From contig JAYVSU010000034.1 in NCBI GenBank assembly GCA_043775055.1, positions 1 through 16,901 of the forward strand: DNA of 16,901 bases, read 5' to 3'. Positions within the stretch are counted from its first letter, which is position 1, and each line of letters opens with the position of its first letter. A program made the translations under genes and the position numbers. Source of the DNA: Aalborgiella sp043775055 (GTDB taxonomy: Bacteria > Pseudomonadota > Gammaproteobacteria > Burkholderiales > Burkholderiaceae_C). The notes beneath the pieces were generated by a model that was not told the origin of the DNA, made no database searches, and worked only from the letters and a program-made list of their open reading frames with translations. This document shows, one piece after another, positions 7,306-13,866 of the stretch.

Positions 7306-8361
7306 ATGAACTTTATCGTTGTAGGCGCAGGGGCAGTTGGTTGCTATGTGGGTGGGCGTTTGGCCGCTGCAGGTGAACGGGTGAGCTTGGTGGGCAGACT
7401 ACGCACCATTGAACCTATTGCACAAGATGGCTTAAAAGTCACCGATTTAGATGGTTTTAGTGCGCAAGTGTCTGAAGACAAGTTGCACTTAGCCACCAAT
7501 TTAGTGGCCGCTTGGGACCAAATTAAAAATAAATCCACGGATGCTCTTGGAAGCGACCCGATCATCATTTTGCTATGCGTCAAAGGCGGCGCAACCAAAG
7601 CTGCTGCTATAGAAATCGCAGCTAGCTACCCATCTGGCACGCTGGTTGTGTCTTTGCAAAACGGTGTGGACAATGTGATGCGCATCAAGCAAGCTGCCCC
7701 AGAAATGCAAGCCTTGGCGGGTATGGTGCCGTACAACGTGGTGATGAAAACGCCTTCACATGTGCACCGCGCCACGACCGGCCGGCTGCAACTTGCGCAA
7801 AGCACTGTGCAAGTTAATGGCCTATCGCTTGCTGATGAAATTTCAAAGCGTTTCAATGCAGCTGGTCTGTCTATGCGCGTGACTGCAGACATGCGCGCGG
7901 TGCAGTGGGGCAAGCTGTTGCTGAATTTGAATAACCCGATCAACGCGCTCTCAAACCTGCCATTGCGTGAGCAGTTGTTAAACCGTGACTTTCGCAAAGT
8001 CTTGGCAGCGCTGCAGCTAGAAGCACTCGCTGCCATGACGCAAGAAGGTATCGAACCTGTGCAATTGGCGGCGGCCAAACCGCGCGTTCTACCGCGAGTT
8101 TTGAAATTGCCAAATTGGATTTTTACACGCGTCGCTTCACGCATGTTACGCATGGATGCCAGCGCTAGGTCATCGATGTGGGACGACGTACAGCATAGCC
8201 GCACCACGGAGATTGATGATATGTGCGGCGCGGTGGTGCGACTAGCCTCTCAACATCACACCGCCGCACCATGCAACGCGGCCTTGTGCGCGCTGATGGC
8301 GAAACACACCAAAGAACAACATTGGACAGGCAAGGCACTTCTCAAAGCGCTCAAAATTTGA
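7306..8361 (+). CDS. Ketopantoate reductase family protein (2-dehydropantoate 2-reductase)
   Basis: From the ATG at 7306 this is a 351-residue NADP-dependent reductase. An in-frame ATG at 7276 adds ten residues, MHCWRNRTRT, before the Rossmann strand and is less likely. The dinucleotide loop is VVGAGAVGCYVGGRLA (5-20). VSLQNGVDN (115-123) is the conserved turn, and QWGKLLLNLNNPINAL (200-215) carries the catalytic Lys203 and Asn207. SSMWDDVQ (289-296) and TEIDDMCG (301-308, Glu302) match the C-terminal substrate-binding block. The family reduces 2-dehydropantoate to pantoate in pantothenate/CoA synthesis, but many genomes hold several paralogues acting on other 2-ketoacids. The neighbours give no pantothenate context, so I give no gene symbol. 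It ends 27 bp from the convergent chalcone-isomerase-like gene, with no terminator seen between them. Confidence 0.88.
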   Translation: MNFIVVGAGAVGCYVGGRLAAAGERVSLVGRLRTIEPIAQDGLKVTDLDGFSAQVSEDKLHLATNLVAAWDQIKNKSTDALGSDPIIILLCVKGGATKAAAIEIAASYPSGTLVVSLQNGVDNVMRIKQAAPEMQALAGMVPYNVVMKTPSHVHRATTGRLQLAQSTVQVNGLSLADEISKRFNAAGLSMRVTADMRAVQWGKLLLNLNNPINALSNLPLREQLLNRDFRKVLAALQLEALAAMTQEGIEPVQLAAAKPRVLPRVLKLPNWIFTRVASRMLRMDASARSSMWDDVQHSRTTEIDDMCGAVVRLASQHHTAAPCNAALCALMAKHTKEQHWTGKALLKALKI

Positions 8362-8388
8362 GGTTTTGTTTAAACGCCGTCTTCAGTT

Positions 8389-9045
8389 TTAGCTTTTCGG
8401 GATACTTAGCAAAGCGTCTTTGAGCATGAAGTCAGCTGGCACTGAGCCCAACCAAATGCGCATCACCATGCCAAAAAATTCTGCATCACCCATTGGAGCG
8501 CCTTGGGCTTTGTCTGCAATGTAAAACGTCACACCTTTTCCGGGTACAAAATCCATTGCAAAGGTCTCACCCGTCAAGATTTTTGGTTTTGTGGATACCA
8601 TTTCAATAAAACGATTGGTCGATGGTGCCAGCTTGTTATTGAGCTCTGTAGATGAGTTCTCACGTATACCGCGCAAAAACAATAGGGCTAAATCTGCACT
8701 AGCCAGATCGCGCAAGGCCACAAATTGCAATCGCTTAGGTCCTGACATGCTGATGGCATCGCTGGCGTTCGTCACCTTGTTGGTGGTGTACATCGCCATG
8801 TCATACACCTTAAAAATAGCCTTATAGCGTGTGCCATAGCCGTTCAAAATCAACTGCTTGTTGTCAACTTGAATTTGCCGTGGAAAACCACCCACGGTAG
8901 ATACTGCCGCATTACTTGCAGCATTACCCGCCGCATATTGCTTAGGGGTCATGTTTTGCGCAAAAAGAGGTGCGCTAAAACCAAGCACCATCAAAAAACT
9001 GAGCAATAGACTGCGAGAAGGGATTTTCTGAAAATTCATAAACAT
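8389..9045 (-). CDS. Secreted chalcone-isomerase-like (Chalcone_3) protein
   Basis: This is a 218-residue protein. The N-terminus (SRSLLLSFLMVLGFSAPLFA, about 10-29) is a signal peptide with probable cleavage near AQN, so the product is periplasmic or exported. The mature part has the family pattern: VGGFPRQIQV, LILNGYGTRYKAIFKVYDMA, LRDLASADLALLFLRGI and, near the C-terminus, FFGMVMRIWLGSVPAD followed by MLKDALLS. Bacterial members of this fold are usually not chalcone isomerases, and their physiological role is unknown; lipid or fatty-acid binding is a possibility taken from the fold. Two ATGs two codons apart (9045 and 9039) are equally possible starts. The 130-bp gap to the lipase-like gene contains only a weak CTCTG/CAGAG inverted repeat near 9090. 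Confidence 0.85.
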   Translation of the reverse strand: MFMNFQKIPSRSLLLSFLMVLGFSAPLFAQNMTPKQYAAGNAASNAAVSTVGGFPRQIQVDNKQLILNGYGTRYKAIFKVYDMAMYTTNKVTNASDAISMSGPKRLQFVALRDLASADLALLFLRGIRENSSTELNNKLAPSTNRFIEMVSTKPKILTGETFAMDFVPGKGVTFYIADKAQGAPMGDAEFFGMVMRIWLGSVPADFMLKDALLSIPKS

Positions 9046-9175
9046 TGATACAAAAAGTAACTAAAACATAAAGACTCTGGCAGTTTAAGGTCAGAGCCAA
9101 CATATTCAATGCCTACTTTTTCAGCATTTATGGGTTTTTTTACGATTCAGGTACGTCTAGCAATGCGCATAGACC

Positions 9176-10603
9176 TTAATTGGTGAGTTCTATTGTCACT
9201 ACGCGGTTTTCAGCGGCGCTCCATGTTTGTCCCGTGATGCGCTCACCGTTGAACGCTGCGCTGATGGGTCGCAAACCAGCTTGCTGCACCAGTATTTTTG
9301 AACTAGCTACACCAGCGCCTGTAACTGGCACGCCGGGTGGTGGCGACTGGCCATCAAAGTCCAACTTATCGCGCTGGGCATCAAAATAGCCACGCGGACG
9401 CGTAAAAGTCACCACGGACTGGGCTGCTTTGTCTGCATCAGCCAAGCGCTCAGCACGAAGATGCAGGATATTGCTGGAACGTGGAAACGGGCTGCGATAA
9501 ATATGCGTGGTGCTATAGCCAGGCGCACTGATGACGAACTCATACGGCTCGGCCACTTGCGCTGAGAAAGGACCCCATTGCCCGTCGGCCCCCACTTGCT
9601 TTTGATGCACTGGATCACCTTTACGAGCACCGCTTTCACGATCAACCGCAAATATTTGTAACGTAGCTTGGGGTACGGGCAAGTTGTTGACGCCATTTCC
9701 AGACGCGGCATCTCCAGATTTAACGCCTAAACCGGTGATATTGCCATTCAAAACTATGTTGGTATCAAACTCAATGCTGACCATTTTGGGCGCTTTACCA
9801 GTGATAAAGCTGTAAGCGGCATAAAAAGCGGCTGGCGAGAAGGAGGTTTCACGGTGATCAATATGTGGGATGACAATGTTCATCGCGCCCTTGAGTTCTG
9901 GCCCAGCAAAAGTGACGTTGGTAGGTGTGCCTTTGGCGCCTATCCAGACACCATCGGGCTGGGCAAATTTATCGTTATTGTCAGAACGGATGGTGAGCCA
10001 GCGCACTGGGCCGACCACCTCATCGCCATTGGCGTTTTTGGGTGCATTCAAGCCACTCAAAAATGACCCCGTACCAGAGAACTCGTTGCTCTCTCTAAAA
10101 CCTTTGATGGCCCACACCCCATGGTTGGGTGTACCACCCAAAATTGCATGTGACACGGTAACTGTACCGCCACCGTTTTGAATGTAATTGCGCACCGCAT
10201 TGCCGCCCCGTGAGTTGGCAAAAAGAACCACTTTGGTGGCACCAGTAGATTTGATAACTCTGTCAACCTCGGCTTTCAAGTACGCCATATGCTCCGCTGA
10301 GGAGGTACGGCCAGCTTGTGCTTTGCTGTCATCATCTCGCGCCAGCGGATAGGGTACTTCGATCGCATGCAGACGCTCGCGTGGCCAGCCGTTCGACTCA
10401 AAGCGCCACAGCGTGGTCTGCCACAGCGCAGCCGTGTCGCCATTACCGTGCACAAAGACAATATGCGGCGCCTCGGCCATTGAAGGTGTATTTGAAATTG
10501 TGCTGCAGCCAGATAGCAAAACAGCCATGCAACCCAACAGCGTCAGCCACAAGCGCTTTGAAAGAGGGCGAACGAAAAAATGCGGCAGCCACGATGAAGT
10601 CAT
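9176..10603 (-). CDS. Lipase-like alpha/beta-hydrolase lipoprotein
   Basis: This is a 475-residue protein with a good ribosome-binding site (AGGAG, 7 nt before the ATG). Residues 17-33 form a lipoprotein signal ending in LSGC, lipidated at Cys33. HIVFVHGNGDTAALW (47-61) is the oxyanion-hole region. VVLFANSRGGNAVRNY (125-140) is the nucleophile elbow, with Ser131 in an AxSxG rather than GxSxG setting. GGTPNHGVW (156-164), Asp208 or Asp217 in IRSDNNDKFAQPDG, and His250 in PHIDHRETS complete a plausible triad. From about 275 onward there are beta-rich regions without a recognisable catalytic motif (for example GQWGPFSAQVAEPYEFVISA), probably a lid, binding or carbohydrate-binding-like module. 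Envelope-attached esterase or lipase activity is inferred; the substrate is unknown. A polyester depolymerase-type activity is an alternative. Confidence 0.82.
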   Translation of the reverse strand: MTSSWLPHFFVRPLSKRLWLTLLGCMAVLLSGCSTISNTPSMAEAPHIVFVHGNGDTAALWQTTLWRFESNGWPRERLHAIEVPYPLARDDDSKAQAGRTSSAEHMAYLKAEVDRVIKSTGATKVVLFANSRGGNAVRNYIQNGGGTVTVSHAILGGTPNHGVWAIKGFRESNEFSGTGSFLSGLNAPKNANGDEVVGPVRWLTIRSDNNDKFAQPDGVWIGAKGTPTNVTFAGPELKGAMNIVIPHIDHRETSFSPAAFYAAYSFITGKAPKMVSIEFDTNIVLNGNITGLGVKSGDAASGNGVNNLPVPQATLQIFAVDRESGARKGDPVHQKQVGADGQWGPFSAQVAEPYEFVISAPGYSTTHIYRSPFPRSSNILHLRAERLADADKAAQSVVTFTRPRGYFDAQRDKLDFDGQSPPPGVPVTGAGVASSKILVQQAGLRPISAAFNGERITGQTWSAAENRVVTIELTN

Positions 10604-10797
10604 GAAAATCTCCTACTGGGGTATGAAAAGCCAACTGCAATTAGAAAAATATAAAAACTATCTTCCTATCCTCTTTTTATTGCACCACACGGACTTTCCC
10701 TAGCTTGTAACGAACATGACAACTCGGCTGTGTCAGACAACAGCGCGTCTTGCCAAGATGTCTTGACCCCAAGGCTCAGAAGTAGCACCATCGATGT
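10604..10797. other. Divergent intergenic region
   Basis: This is a 194-bp AT-rich region between the divergent lipase-like and DUF2789 genes. It must hold both promoters, but I could not assign them. A small inverted repeat, TCTTG-C-CAAGA (10748-10758), lies about 40 bp before the DUF2789 start and could be an operator half-site pair. There is no gene here. Confidence 0.35.
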
Positions 10798-11049
10798 ATG
10801 AACAAACCCATGCATCATTTCAGCGACTTATTTGCCCAATTGGGCTTACCGCATGACGAGTTGGGGATTCGACACTTTTTGAAGTCTCATACCCCGCTGT
10901 CAGCTGATTTTCGCCTCGCTGAGGCTCCTTTTTGGACACCCGCACAAGCTGGTTTTTTGCGCGAAGCCCTAGCACAAGACTCTGACTGGGCTGAGGTGGT
11001 GGACCAACTAAGTAATGCGTTACGTCAAAATGCGTCGTCCAGTACCTAG
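10798..11049 (+). CDS. DUF2789 family protein
   Basis: This is an 83-residue acidic, helical, soluble protein. It has the family pattern FSDLFAQLGLPHDELGIRHF (8-27), then HTPLSADFRLAEAPFWTPAQ (31-50), AGFLREAL and DSDWAEVVDQLSNALR. The whole DUF2789 domain (about 75 residues) is present. No enzymatic residues are apparent and the family has no assigned function. The ATG at 10798 has no strong Shine-Dalgarno sequence; Met5 is an alternative start but would trim the usual N-terminal helix. The stop codon TAG lies inside the first unit of a 7-bp tandem repeat. The neighbour on the other side is convergent, 34 bp away. Confidence 0.85.
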   Translation: MNKPMHHFSDLFAQLGLPHDELGIRHFLKSHTPLSADFRLAEAPFWTPAQAGFLREALAQDSDWAEVVDQLSNALRQNASSST

Positions 11050-11066
11050 CAACTAGCAACTAGCAA
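11046..11066. repeat. Three tandem copies of a 7-bp unit
   Basis: CTAGCAA occurs three times head to tail, followed by CTG. The first copy includes the TAG stop of the DUF2789 gene. Because the stop is at the start of the array, changes in copy number would not alter the protein. The array lies in a 34-bp convergent gap. Confidence 0.8.
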
Positions 11067-11083
11067 CTGAAAGGATAGAGCGA

Positions 11084-11674
11084 CTACTCACATGCCGCAC
11101 CTAATTTACGCATCTTATCTAACCATTTCTGAGCATCCTTAGGTGTTAGTTTGTCAACCATGCCGATCAGCGTTTCAGCTACTGGCGAGATGCCAACAAA
11201 GCCCAATACGTTACGCTCTAAAGATTTAACGCTGTGCGCACGGAAGTACCAGCGGTACAAAAGTGCAGGCATCCCAATGGTAACAACCAAGCGCGCTGAA
11301 CGCCCAGTCAGGCCTTTTTTACCCATCAGGCTTTTCCCGTCTGTCTTGAAAGCAAAGCCAGGTCTTGCAATTTGTTCTAAAAAGCCTTTAAGCAAGGCAG
11401 GCATATCACCCAGCCATAACGGGAAAAAAAGCACCAAATGTTGGGCCCATGCAATGTCGTCTTGCGCTTGTTGAAGCGAATCTGGAAGTTGCCCAAACTC
11501 CCAGTCTTGCTGACTGTGCAAGAGCGGAAAGTCAAGCTGCGATATGTGCACGCGCCGAACTTGGTGCCCCTCTTGTTCGGCACCTTCAGCATAGGCATCT
11601 GCTAACGCATGGCACAAGTGCTTGCCTATCGGGTCAGGATGGCCTTCAATCAACAAGATACGGCAGCTGACCAT
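11084..11674 (-). CDS. NAD(P)H:quinone oxidoreductase, flavodoxin-like fold
   Basis: This is a 196-residue protein of the Flavodoxin_2 (NQO1/MdaB/KefF-like) family. RILLIEGHPDP (5-15) is the first strand and phosphate-binding loop for the flavin, and KHLCHALADAYAEGAEQEGH follows as the first helix. VLFFPLWLGDMPALLKGF (81-98) is the diagnostic FP-W--PA-LKGF motif that shapes the flavin and substrate site, followed by RPGFAF (104-109). FAD- or FMN-dependent two-electron reduction of quinones is the family activity, generally protective against redox cycling. The ATG follows GGGAGAAG, a strong ribosome-binding site. The gene stands alone, convergent with the DUF2789 gene, with a 497-bp region upstream that also serves the riboswitch transcript on the other strand. 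Confidence 0.85.
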   Translation of the reverse strand: MVSCRILLIEGHPDPIGKHLCHALADAYAEGAEQEGHQVRRVHISQLDFPLLHSQQDWEFGQLPDSLQQAQDDIAWAQHLVLFFPLWLGDMPALLKGFLEQIARPGFAFKTDGKSLMGKKGLTGRSARLVVTIGMPALLYRWYFRAHSVKSLERNVLGFVGISPVAETLIGMVDKLTPKDAQKWLDKMRKLGAACE

Positions 11675-11860
11675 GATCTTCTCCCAGTATTTATTCTAGA
11701 TTTTCTTAGCTGTCTGTCAAAATGTATTCCGATGTAAGCGCAACTACAAGTAAAGATTACCTTTGCTGACAATATGAAAGCTGTCGTTTCACACGCCTTC
11801 CAATTCCTCTAAAGTTATAAGGAATTAGGTATTTCTAGTATTTCAGTGTCTAATATCACT
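11675..11860. other. Intergenic region upstream of the riboswitch
   Basis: This 186-bp AT-rich region separates the quinone-reductase gene (minus) from the riboswitch leader (plus). It contains TTATAA (11815-11820) and TAATAT (11851-11856), either of which could be a -10 box for the leader, but neither has a convincing -35 partner. I see no gene and no repeat. Confidence 0.4.
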
Positions 11861-12045
11861 AAGAAGGGGAGTAACTCCCTCTTTTGTTGATTTTGCTTTT
11901 TATGCAAAATCAACAAAAGCGCTACAACAAGTCGTCAATACGAAGCTTTTTTTTAAAGCCTCCGGTTTGTTGGTCATGCAGCCCTTGCATGATGAGCCAG
12001 ACCTTCGATTGAAACCTGAATAGGTTTGGTCGAAGGGGCATCATT
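11861..12045 (+). ncRNA. yybP-ykoY-type manganese riboswitch
   Basis: The leader of the TerC gene shows the conserved elements of this class in order. They are the 5' strand AAGGGGAGTAAC (11864-11875); a long second stem; TCGTCAATAC (11932-11941), matching the UCGUCAACAC-type segment; a hairpin TCATGCA/TGCATGA around GCCCT (11974-11992); and CCAGACC (11997-12003), matching the conserved GACC. A stem follows, CCTTCGA (12002-12008) paired with TCGAAGG (12030-12036), with AAACCT/AGGTTT inside it. The class senses Mn2+ and typically turns on Mn exporters of the TerC/MntP type, which agrees with the downstream gene. The ATG lies about 127 nt after the last stem and no T-tailed terminator is visible, so control could be at translation or by Rho; that is inference. 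A covariance search was not possible here. Confidence 0.85.
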
Positions 12046-12160
12046 CACAGCGATGCAATGTGTGATTCAAATCACCCCCCTATCACCTCACCAGTTCAGT
12101 TTCAAGCTTAGTGGAAGTCTGCGCGCCAGATTCCTGTGTCAAAAACTTGAATAGTTTATT

Positions 12161-12164
12161 GGAG
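12161..12164 (+). promoter_or_regulatory. Ribosome-binding site of the TerC gene
   Basis: GGAG lies 7 nt before the ATG at 12172. It decides the start against the in-frame GTG at 12166, which overlaps the spacing region only 1 nt after the GGAG. If the riboswitch acts on translation, this is the site it must hide or expose. Confidence 0.7.
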
Positions 12165-12171
12165 TGTGTTT

Positions 12172-12900
12172 ATGGAACTTTTCTCAACCCCTTGGTGGTC
12201 AGCCTTGCTCGCCATCATTTTGATTGACCTTGTGCTCGCAGGTGATAACGCAATAGTCATCGCATTAGCAGCACGCAGTTTGCCCAAGGATTTACAGAAA
12301 AAAGCCATTGCTTGGGGCACTGTGGGTGCGATTGCGGTGCGTGCTGTGATGACGGTTGGCGTGGTTTGGCTGCTAAAAATCCCCGGCCTCATGTTGGTTG
12401 GCGGTCTTGGCCTGCTTTGGATTGCTTATAAGCTGCTGGCTGACCAAGGCGATAAAGAGCATAGCGGCCCGGTTGCCAACACCTTTTGGGGTGCGATGAA
12501 AACTATCGTCGTTGCTGATGCATTGATGGGGATTGACAATGTGCTTGGGGTAGCAGGTGCAGCGCATGGTTCGTTTGATTTGGTCGTCATTGGCCTCTTG
12601 GTAAGTGTGCCAATTGTGGTTTATGGCAGCACCATGGTCCTTAAATTGGTTGAGCGCTTCCCCGTCATCATCAAGCTTGGTGCAGCCGTATTGGCATTTA
12701 CCGCTGCAAAAATGATTGTCAGCGAGTCACTGCTAGACCCTATTTACGGCGGCCCAGGCTCACCTACTTCTGCTCAGACGATGCAACTGGCTGCTGAGTG
12801 GGCAACTTATGCAGTCGCTGTTGCTGGCGTTTTGGGCGCAGGCTGGTGGGTGAGTCGACATGCGCAAATATCTAACGACAAAGAGATGCTGTCCGAATAA
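12172..12900 (+). CDS. TerC/YjbE-family integral membrane protein, probable Mn2+ exporter
   Basis: This is a 242-residue membrane protein with about seven hydrophobic segments. The two family signatures are present: LIDLVLAGDNAIVIALAAR (17-35) in the first helix pair, and VVADALMGIDNVLGVAGAA (113-131) in the middle. Asp25 and Asn26, with Asp122 and Asn123, are the pseudo-symmetric acidic motifs expected to bind the metal within the membrane. The length and these motifs match the shorter YjbE-type members rather than long Alx/TerC proteins with extra domains. TerC-family proteins behind a yybP-ykoY element export Mn2+, either to relieve excess or to metallate secreted enzymes; the riboswitch just upstream makes that role likely here. 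The next gene follows after 56 bp on the same strand and may be on the same transcript. Confidence 0.9.
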   Translation: MELFSTPWWSALLAIILIDLVLAGDNAIVIALAARSLPKDLQKKAIAWGTVGAIAVRAVMTVGVVWLLKIPGLMLVGGLGLLWIAYKLLADQGDKEHSGPVANTFWGAMKTIVVADALMGIDNVLGVAGAAHGSFDLVVIGLLVSVPIVVYGSTMVLKLVERFPVIIKLGAAVLAFTAAKMIVSESLLDPIYGGPGSPTSAQTMQLAAEWATYAVAVAGVLGAGWWVSRHAQISNDKEMLSE

Positions 12901-12956
12901 GGCTTTACTACGATTCTTCATGTCACTGAATTAACTTGCTTCACAAGGAGTCTTTT

Positions 12957-13421
12957 ATGAAAACAATGATTGTGTATGTTGACGACACCGCTCATACTTT
13001 AAAAATGCTGCAACCCATGCTCCCAAGCTCATCCAAGGCAACGGCGTTGCCGCCTATGCACTGGGTGGTGATGGGTTGCGCACCCCATGTCACACACGAC
13101 ATCAGCAAATGGGTTAGCAAAGAGGCGCTTGCGCTATGGCGACAAGATTGGGCTGATGCTGCACTTGGGCAAATTGAGGCGTTTCTGAAGGAATCAGGCT
13201 GCACCGTGAGCAAGCAACTGACAAACTTTAAACTGCCGCTGATTGCACAAACTGAGGCGCTCACGCTACAGCACGGACAAGTGCAAATACTAGACGCGAG
13301 ACGGCCCAAGTTTGGACAAGATCTAGAACCTGTAACGGCCACGCAGCATCAAGAAAAAAATGGCGTCCTAGGTGCGTTAGCCGCTGTAGCCAGCGCTGGA
13401 TTGCTGGTAGCTTTGGATTGA
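12957..13421 (+). CDS. Small protein of the TerC transcript, possibly Usp-like
   Basis: From the ATG at 12957 (AAGGAG 6 nt upstream) the product has 154 residues. A TTG further upstream is rejected on that basis. MKTMIVYVDDTAHTLKML looks like the first strand and helix of a universal-stress-protein-like alpha/beta fold. HWVVMGCAPHVTHDISKW and the helical DAALGQIEAFLKESGCTVSK continue it, and LTLQHGQVQILDARRPKF could be the last strands. A short Ala/Gly/Leu-rich hydrophobic tail (GVLGALAAVASAGLLVALD, 136-154) could dock it to the membrane. I do not recognise a named family, and the Usp assignment is tentative because the ATP-binding GxxG pattern is not evident. Its position 56 bp after the TerC gene, with no terminator between, suggests manganese-linked co-expression. 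Confidence 0.6.
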   Translation: MKTMIVYVDDTAHTLKMLQPMLPSSSKATALPPMHWVVMGCAPHVTHDISKWVSKEALALWRQDWADAALGQIEAFLKESGCTVSKQLTNFKLPLIAQTEALTLQHGQVQILDARRPKFGQDLEPVTATQHQEKNGVLGALAAVASAGLLVALD

Positions 13422-13502
13422 CATGGTTTACCTCTTTAATTTAGCCGAACAAGGTGGTATTCTTGACTGAATTTACATCAACTTTCAAAACGAGAATCCA
13501 CC

Positions 13503-13781
13503 ATGCGCGCGACTTGGAAAAACACCGTCATTGCCGAAAGCGAAGACACCGTTCTGGTGGAGGGTAACCATTACTTCCCGGAAAGCGCTTTAAACAAAGC
13601 ATATGTGACCTTCAGCAATCACAAAACCAGCTGTCCGTGGAAGGGTGAGGCCAACTATTACTCGCTCATTGTTAACGGCGAACTCAACCAGAATGCCGTT
13701 TGGTATTACCCAACCCCAAAAGATGGCGCAGAACATATCAAAGGACATGTCGCCTTTTGGAATGGCGTGCATGTTGAGTAA
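13503..13781 (+). CDS. DUF427 domain protein
   Basis: This is a 92-residue soluble protein covering one complete DUF427 domain. The pattern is clear: ATWKNTVIAESEDTVLVEGN (3-22), then HYFPESAL, FSNHKTSCPWKGEANYYSL (about 37-55), VWYYPTPK and HIKGHVAFWNGV at the end. The SxxxSxCPWKGxAxYY segment is the family hallmark. Function is unassigned for the family; the small beta-rich fold and invariant Cys-Pro-Trp have suggested binding roles but nothing is established. GAGAATCC just before the ATG may act as a weak ribosome-binding site. It lies 81 bp after the Usp-like gene, so it may be the last gene of the TerC transcript or may have its own promoter. Repeat copy 4 follows it. Confidence 0.9.
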   Translation: MRATWKNTVIAESEDTVLVEGNHYFPESALNKAYVTFSNHKTSCPWKGEANYYSLIVNGELNQNAVWYYPTPKDGAEHIKGHVAFWNGVHVE

Positions 13782-13799
13782 ATATTTTGAGAGTTTTTC

Positions 13800-13865
13800 G
13801 CTATATTATTAATAGCTTAATATCCAATAAATACGACGGCTATAGCCATAATTTATAGCTTTATC
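13800..13865 (+). repeat. Dispersed intergenic repeat, copy 4
   Basis: The left arm is GCTAT...ATAGC around ATTATTA. It is followed by CCAATAAATACGACGGCTAT and a perfect 10-bp palindrome GGCTATAGCC (13838-13847). A second inverted pair, GCTATA/TATAGC, spans 13839-13859. It fills most of the 85-bp gap between the convergent DUF427 and solute-binding-protein genes and could act as a bidirectional terminator-like structure, although it lacks a T-tail. Confidence 0.65.
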
Positions 13866-13866
13866 C

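Noticed and set aside
9085..9115. Terminator between the lipase-like and chalcone-isomerase-like genes
   Set aside because: The CTCTG/CAGAG stem is only 5-6 bp with a 13-nt loop and has no proper T-tail.
11046..11066. CRISPR or attachment-site repeat
   Set aside because: The units are 7 bp with no spacers, and no integrase or cas gene is nearby.
11881..11919. Rho-independent terminator
   Set aside because: The stem is long but AT-rich, is not followed by a T-tract, and lies inside the riboswitch before the conserved TCGTCA and GACC segments.
11940..11955. T-run as a terminator tail
   Set aside because: The run of eight to nine T (after GAAGC) is not preceded by a GC-rich hairpin, and conserved riboswitch segments follow it.
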